From an uncultured Prolixibacteraceae bacterium (GTDB taxonomy: Bacteria; Bacteroidota; Bacteroidia; Bacteroidales; Prolixibacteraceae): 64,000 nt of DNA. Below, in pieces: positions 60,197-64,000 of this stretch. Each line of letters starts with the position of its first letter. The stretch's first letter is position 1. Both the position numbers and the translations under genes were made by a program. The notes under the pieces are model-generated. The model was not told the DNA's origin and made no database searches. It saw only the letters and a list, made by a program, of their open reading frames with translations. The DNA is taken from the NCBI GenBank assembly GCA_937915865.1, contig CALGIG010000034.1, forward strand, positions 1 through 64,000. The letters run 5' to 3'.

Positions 60197-62770
60197 ATGA
60201 AAACACTCGCCTTTTTGTTTGCAATGGTTGTAGCAATATCTATTCTTTCAGCGCAGGAGCAGAGTTCCATACCAAAAATCAGTCAGCAAATCAGTACTTT
60301 TTTTAGCTATTATCCACGCGAAAAAGTATTTCTGGTAACCGATAAGCTATTATATAAGCCTGGCGAAACAATATGGTTCCGCGCTTTTGTATTAAATGGT
60401 GATAACTTGTTATCGTCTGAAGAGGGAAGTAAACTTAATGTTGGCCTTTACAATAAAATGGGTTCAGCTGTACAAAAAGATGTGTATAAGCTAAATGAAG
60501 GAGTGGCATTTGGCGATATGGTTATTCCCGAAAAGATTGACGATGGCAATTTCTTTTTGGTTGCTTACAGTTCAGTACAAAGCTCACAAGACCAGATTGC
60601 AGTGGTTCCATTAAAAATAGATAACCAATACAGTAATCAGTGGGTCGTTGAGGCTGTTGCCAAGGACAGTGTTTCTATTGCCGGAAAGCCCAACGAACTC
60701 TTTATTGTTTTGCGTAACCTTTCGGGCGTAGTTCAAAAGAATGAACCTCTAAGGTACGAGATTCGAAATGGTTCGGAGGTGATAGGAAAAGACAAGGTTA
60801 AGACTAATGAAAATGGGAAAGTTACAATACCGTATACCTTACCAGGTAAAACCAATGGAGAACCTTTCGTTTGTACAGTTTCTGATACAAAAGGCGATTG
60901 GTCACATGACATATTTTTGCCATCAAACCTCGATCCTGTTGTCATACAGTTTTTCCCAGAGGGAGGAAATCTGGTTGCAGGTATTCCTTCCAGAATTGGC
61001 TTTACAGCATTCAACAAATGGGGGATACCCGTTGAAATCAATGGATCGGTTGTAAATGCTCAGGGAGAAAAGATTGCCCCGGTGAAAACTCTTTCGAAAG
61101 GATTAGGAATGTTCTCTATTAGTATTCCTGCACAACAACAATATAAACTGTTGGTGACAGGTACCGATGGCCAAAATCAAACATTCGATTTGCCTATACC
61201 TTTATCAAATGGGTTGGCTTTGTCGGTAACAAAAACCGATGCCGAATTTATTTATTCCAACCTGATTTTTTCTGATGGACAGAAACATGCCGTTTCGCTG
61301 ACAGTTACTCATGGGAATAATGTTTATTGGGCTGCCGATATGGAAATCAACGGTACAGGTCGCCTCAAAATACCGGTTGAAAACATATCGCATGGAATAA
61401 ATTTATTATCGGTTTTCACAAAAGAGGGTAATTTGCTGGCAAACCGTATCGTATATAAAGATAATAATCAGAAACTTAAGATAGATATTCAACCAGAAAA
61501 AGTAACTCTGCATCCTGGTGAAAAGATTAAAGTTAAAGCAATATTGTCCAATGAAAAAAATCAGCCTGTTTCAGGAAATATATCTGTTTCGGTCTCCGAT
61601 AAGTTTAGAAATGATGATGCAACCCAAATTTCTGATTATCTTATGATTGAATCGGAACTTGAGACACCGTTTTCACTTATTCCTGAGTCGTTCAGAGACA
61701 AAGTCGGAAATTCGGCGTTCACCGATGTTTTTCTTATAGCCAATAAACTAAAGTGCTTTAACTGGGAAGATATCCGAAAGTTTAAATCTGAGAATGCGTC
61801 AGTTGCCAATGTCGAGAATTTTAAAATATCAGGATTTGTAACCGATAAAAGTGGTGCCAAATTCAATAGGGCCAAAGTTATACTAACAGAGGAAAAAACA
61901 GGTAAAAAATATACGGCCACGACCAACACCGAAGGTATTTTCCTGTTCCCAGAACTGAGGATGGGCGAACTTAACAATTATACAGCCAAGGCATTGGATA
62001 TTGACGGGAAGACTACTTTATCTATAAACCTGATAAAGAATCTGGAAGGACAAATAGCTGTTTATATTGCTGAAAACATTCAGAAATACAATTTGCTTGG
62101 GGTGGAAAAAGTGATTGATGAGAATTATTTCAGAACTAACGAAACACTATTTCCAAAGTCTCCCAAAATTGTAAAAGCAAACACACAGAACTATGATAAT
62201 CAGCGCAGAATGTTTGCTTCGGCATCCAGTATTTTAGATGTTATAAAAACTATTAAACAGTACAAAATCACAAACAACCAAATTGTTTTTATTGGCTCCG
62301 AAAACTCACTGAATTACCAGGGAGGAGCTTTGATTGTGCTCGATGGCCAACAGCTTGGAACTGATGTATCAACAATCACAAACCTTTCACCAGCAGACAT
62401 CGATCATATAAATGTATCCACAAATCCCATGGACATTCAAAGATATACTGGACTAAATTCGGTGGGTGTGATTGAAATTTGGCAAAAGAAAGCAAAGATT
62501 GTTGAAACAGATCAAAAGAAAGCTTCCTCGGAAAAGTATAATGGGGAATTCCGGATACCAAATGCATTTATCAGTGAAATTGGTAATTTGAAAAGAGACA
62601 GTCGCACAACATTAGTATGGATTCCAGAACAAAAGGTTGACGCATCTGGTCAATTTGAATTTACGATTTCTGCCGGTAAAGTTTTGTCCGATTTTGTTAT
62701 AAGTGTTCAAGGGATTACTTCTGATGGGATTATGGGTTCTACAGTGGGCAAAGTTTCGGTGGTGAAATAG
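60197..62770 (+). CDS. MG2/plug-domain surface protein
   Basis: An 857-residue exported protein (signal peptide 1-19). Residues 35-135 match the alpha-2-macroglobulin MG2 domain (EKVFLVTDKLLYKPGETIWFRAFVLNGD), and several Ig-like domains follow. A carboxypeptidase-regulatory-like insert lies near 540-600 (KISGFVTDKSGAKFNRAKVILTEE). Near 680-765 there is a TonB-receptor plug-like segment (GGALIVLDGQQLGTDVSTITNLSPADIDHINVS). No thioester or beta-barrel is present. Such proteins are common in Bacteroidota but uncharacterised. It lies 12 bp after the preceding gene, clearly in the same operon. Confidence 0.82.
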   Translation: MKTLAFLFAMVVAISILSAQEQSSIPKISQQISTFFSYYPREKVFLVTDKLLYKPGETIWFRAFVLNGDNLLSSEEGSKLNVGLYNKMGSAVQKDVYKLNEGVAFGDMVIPEKIDDGNFFLVAYSSVQSSQDQIAVVPLKIDNQYSNQWVVEAVAKDSVSIAGKPNELFIVLRNLSGVVQKNEPLRYEIRNGSEVIGKDKVKTNENGKVTIPYTLPGKTNGEPFVCTVSDTKGDWSHDIFLPSNLDPVVIQFFPEGGNLVAGIPSRIGFTAFNKWGIPVEINGSVVNAQGEKIAPVKTLSKGLGMFSISIPAQQQYKLLVTGTDGQNQTFDLPIPLSNGLALSVTKTDAEFIYSNLIFSDGQKHAVSLTVTHGNNVYWAADMEINGTGRLKIPVENISHGINLLSVFTKEGNLLANRIVYKDNNQKLKIDIQPEKVTLHPGEKIKVKAILSNEKNQPVSGNISVSVSDKFRNDDATQISDYLMIESELETPFSLIPESFRDKVGNSAFTDVFLIANKLKCFNWEDIRKFKSENASVANVENFKISGFVTDKSGAKFNRAKVILTEEKTGKKYTATTNTEGIFLFPELRMGELNNYTAKALDIDGKTTLSINLIKNLEGQIAVYIAENIQKYNLLGVEKVIDENYFRTNETLFPKSPKIVKANTQNYDNQRRMFASASSILDVIKTIKQYKITNNQIVFIGSENSLNYQGGALIVLDGQQLGTDVSTITNLSPADIDHINVSTNPMDIQRYTGLNSVGVIEIWQKKAKIVETDQKKASSEKYNGEFRIPNAFISEIGNLKRDSRTTLVWIPEQKVDASGQFEFTISAGKVLSDFVISVQGITSDGIMGSTVGKVSVVK

Positions 62771-63065
62771 TAATTCAGGTGCTAACAGTGCTAGTAACCA
62801 ATTATTTTGAAAGACGAACTATTTTTAGTAATAAAAACTTAGGGTTCTCTTTATTTTAAGCGGATATATTCTGATTAAAGAATATATGCTCAATGTTGTC
62901 GGGTTTAGCTTTTCGTACTGACTTATCTTTGGCTCTGAATATTTATTAAAGAGTCAACAATGAAGGTTGCACTTAAATCATGACATTGTTGATATTATAT
63001 TCTTTTGTAAGAACAATTGAATAATGTCGGTGGTTGTTAAATGTTGAATTAGAGGAACCTTGGTG

Positions 63066-64000
63066 ATGAGGAATTTAAATTTTTTGTTTGTAAAGATTGT
63101 GAGTCTTTTTCTGCTGTTTGCAACAAATAAGGTTTATGCTCAACTAAGTATTGAAGGCATTCCCGAAAGTTTTAACCTTTCTCTTAAAAATGCAACAATT
63201 ATTCCTTCTCTCGAACTGGATTCTATTCATGCTGAAAAGCTTAGCAAAGAGGATTCTGATTTCAAAATTGATAACCGGTATGGTGTAGTTCAGCAGCTTT
63301 CGGTAAATATCAAAGACGCAGGAGTAAAGACTGACATTCCGGAGAAAGGCACACTTTGGCAATACGAAATCAATTCGAAAGAAGCTCTTTCGCTTGGTGT
63401 TTTTTTTAAGCAGTATAGATTGCCAGAAGGAGCCAGGCTTTTTTTTTACGATCCAACTAAATCATATATTCAAGGTGCATTTTCCGATTTGAATAATAAT
63501 TCAGAAAACCAATTGCCTATTGCCGATTTTCCCCGAAAAAACCTGATCTTAGAATATTTCGAACCACTTTCGGCCAAGTTCCCAGGAGAACTTATTATTG
63601 GTTCTGTATCTCAGGCTTACGTTAACTTGGATGCGGTTGCAACAACGCGCATTGGAATAAACTGTCCTCAGGGAGCTGATTGGCAGGATGTTAAAAACAG
63701 TGTTTGCCTGATGACATTTAGCGATTCAAAAAATTCGTACTATTGCACGGGCGCTTTAATAAACAATGTGAAGGAAGATGGAACTCCTTATTTTCTAACA
63801 GCTAATCACTGTATAAGCACCGATGCCGAAGCAGGAACTCTGGTGACTTATTTCGGGTACGAAAATTCGACCTGTTCGTCGAGTGATGCCTCAAAAAAGA
63901 AAACATTGGCGGGCGCTACACTAAAATCAGCCAATTCGTATTCCGATTTTTCATTACTTCTTCTGAAAGAGTATCCTTCGTCAGATTACAATGCTTTTTA
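63066..64000 (+). CDS. Lysyl-endopeptidase-like secreted serine protease (5' part)
   Basis: An open frame that runs off the window end; 311 codons are present. A signal peptide (residues 1-25, cleavage after VYA) is followed by a pro-region-like part. The trypsin-like domain then starts at INCPQGADWQDVKNSVCLMTF, with CTGALINNV and the catalytic-His motif FLTANHC (H248). YSDFSLLLL holds the likely catalytic Asp. This is the pattern of Lys-C-type endopeptidases; the catalytic Ser lies beyond the edge. The 295-bp gap before it shows nothing but AT-rich DNA, so it may have its own promoter. Confidence 0.85.
   Translation, partial: MRNLNFLFVKIVSLFLLFATNKVYAQLSIEGIPESFNLSLKNATIIPSLELDSIHAEKLSKEDSDFKIDNRYGVVQQLSVNIKDAGVKTDIPEKGTLWQYEINSKEALSLGVFFKQYRLPEGARLFFYDPTKSYIQGAFSDLNNNSENQLPIADFPRKNLILEYFEPLSAKFPGELIIGSVSQAYVNLDAVATTRIGINCPQGADWQDVKNSVCLMTFSDSKNSYYCTGALINNVKEDGTPYFLTANHCISTDAEAGTLVTYFGYENSTCSSSDASKKKTLAGATLKSANSYSDFSLLLLKEYPSSDYNAF

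Overview
The window is chromosomal DNA from a member of the Bacteroidota, most likely an environmental Bacteroidia (Marinilabiliales/Prolixibacteraceae-like; the family is a guess). The signs are TAnnTTTG promoter elements, ECF sigma/FecR pairs, DUF4175 and DUF4292 proteins, a C-terminal domain of the type IX secretion sorting kind, STN domains, and YbeY, MnmG and EnvC variants typical of the phylum. Most genes are ordinary chromosomal genes. Three stretches are accessory: about 43.9-48.3 kb, 51.55-54.95 kb and, as a specialised locus, 55.3-64 kb.

0-13 kb holds mixed metabolic and regulatory genes: a PQQ-type beta-propeller, GyrI-like and DUF3795 proteins, a WYL regulator, a Gfo/Idh/MocA oxidoreductase with a PmoA-like protein, a membrane-anchored winged-helix regulator, pirin, YceI, AraC, OsmC, a Crp/Fnr regulator and a BamA/TamA-type barrel. 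13-25.2 kb is mainly a leftward set: EnvC-like factor, DUF4292 lipoprotein, TPR protein, dut, hemW, an Rrf2 regulator, a LutB-like protein, rpiB, a flippase, ruvB and a lone receiver domain, with a glutaminyl cyclase facing the other way. At about 25.2-25.7 kb gene direction changes and the coding strand becomes strikingly T- and G-rich. Rightward from there come DUF4175, an RsbW-like ATPase, ybeY, mnmG, apt and uvrC, then rsgA and xth. A perfect parS-type palindrome follows mnmG and a near-match follows xth, so this part probably lies near the replication origin.

36-43.9 kb carries tdh, a GH32 glycosidase, a secreted HExxH protein with a sorting domain, and a tyrA-aroG/chorismate mutase operon. 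The operon is preceded by a promoter, a 24-codon leader peptide with eight aromatic codons in a row, and mutually exclusive antiterminator and terminator hairpins, which is a classical attenuator. 43.9-48.3 kb is an accessory island: palindromic repeats, an unknown helical protein, a 41-bp-period tandem repeat, a two-gene CBASS anti-phage system (CD-NTase plus SLATT), a frameshifted CFI-box protein and a truncated nuclease-like fragment. 48.3-51.5 kb is an ECF sigma/anti-sigma/DUF4097 operon.

51.55-54.95 kb looks like a small element integrated at the 3' end of tRNA-Leu(CAA). It has a decayed tyrosine recombinase, a Panacea-type toxin-antitoxin pair and a YefM-YoeB pair, both pairs followed by the same 32-bp repeat plus terminator. 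55.3-64 kb is an ECF sigma/FecR locus in which the STN signalling domain sits on a double-DTG aspartic protease and on a carboxypeptidase-regulatory-domain protein rather than on a TonB receptor. It is followed by an MG2/plug-like protein and by a Lys-C-like protease cut by the window edge.
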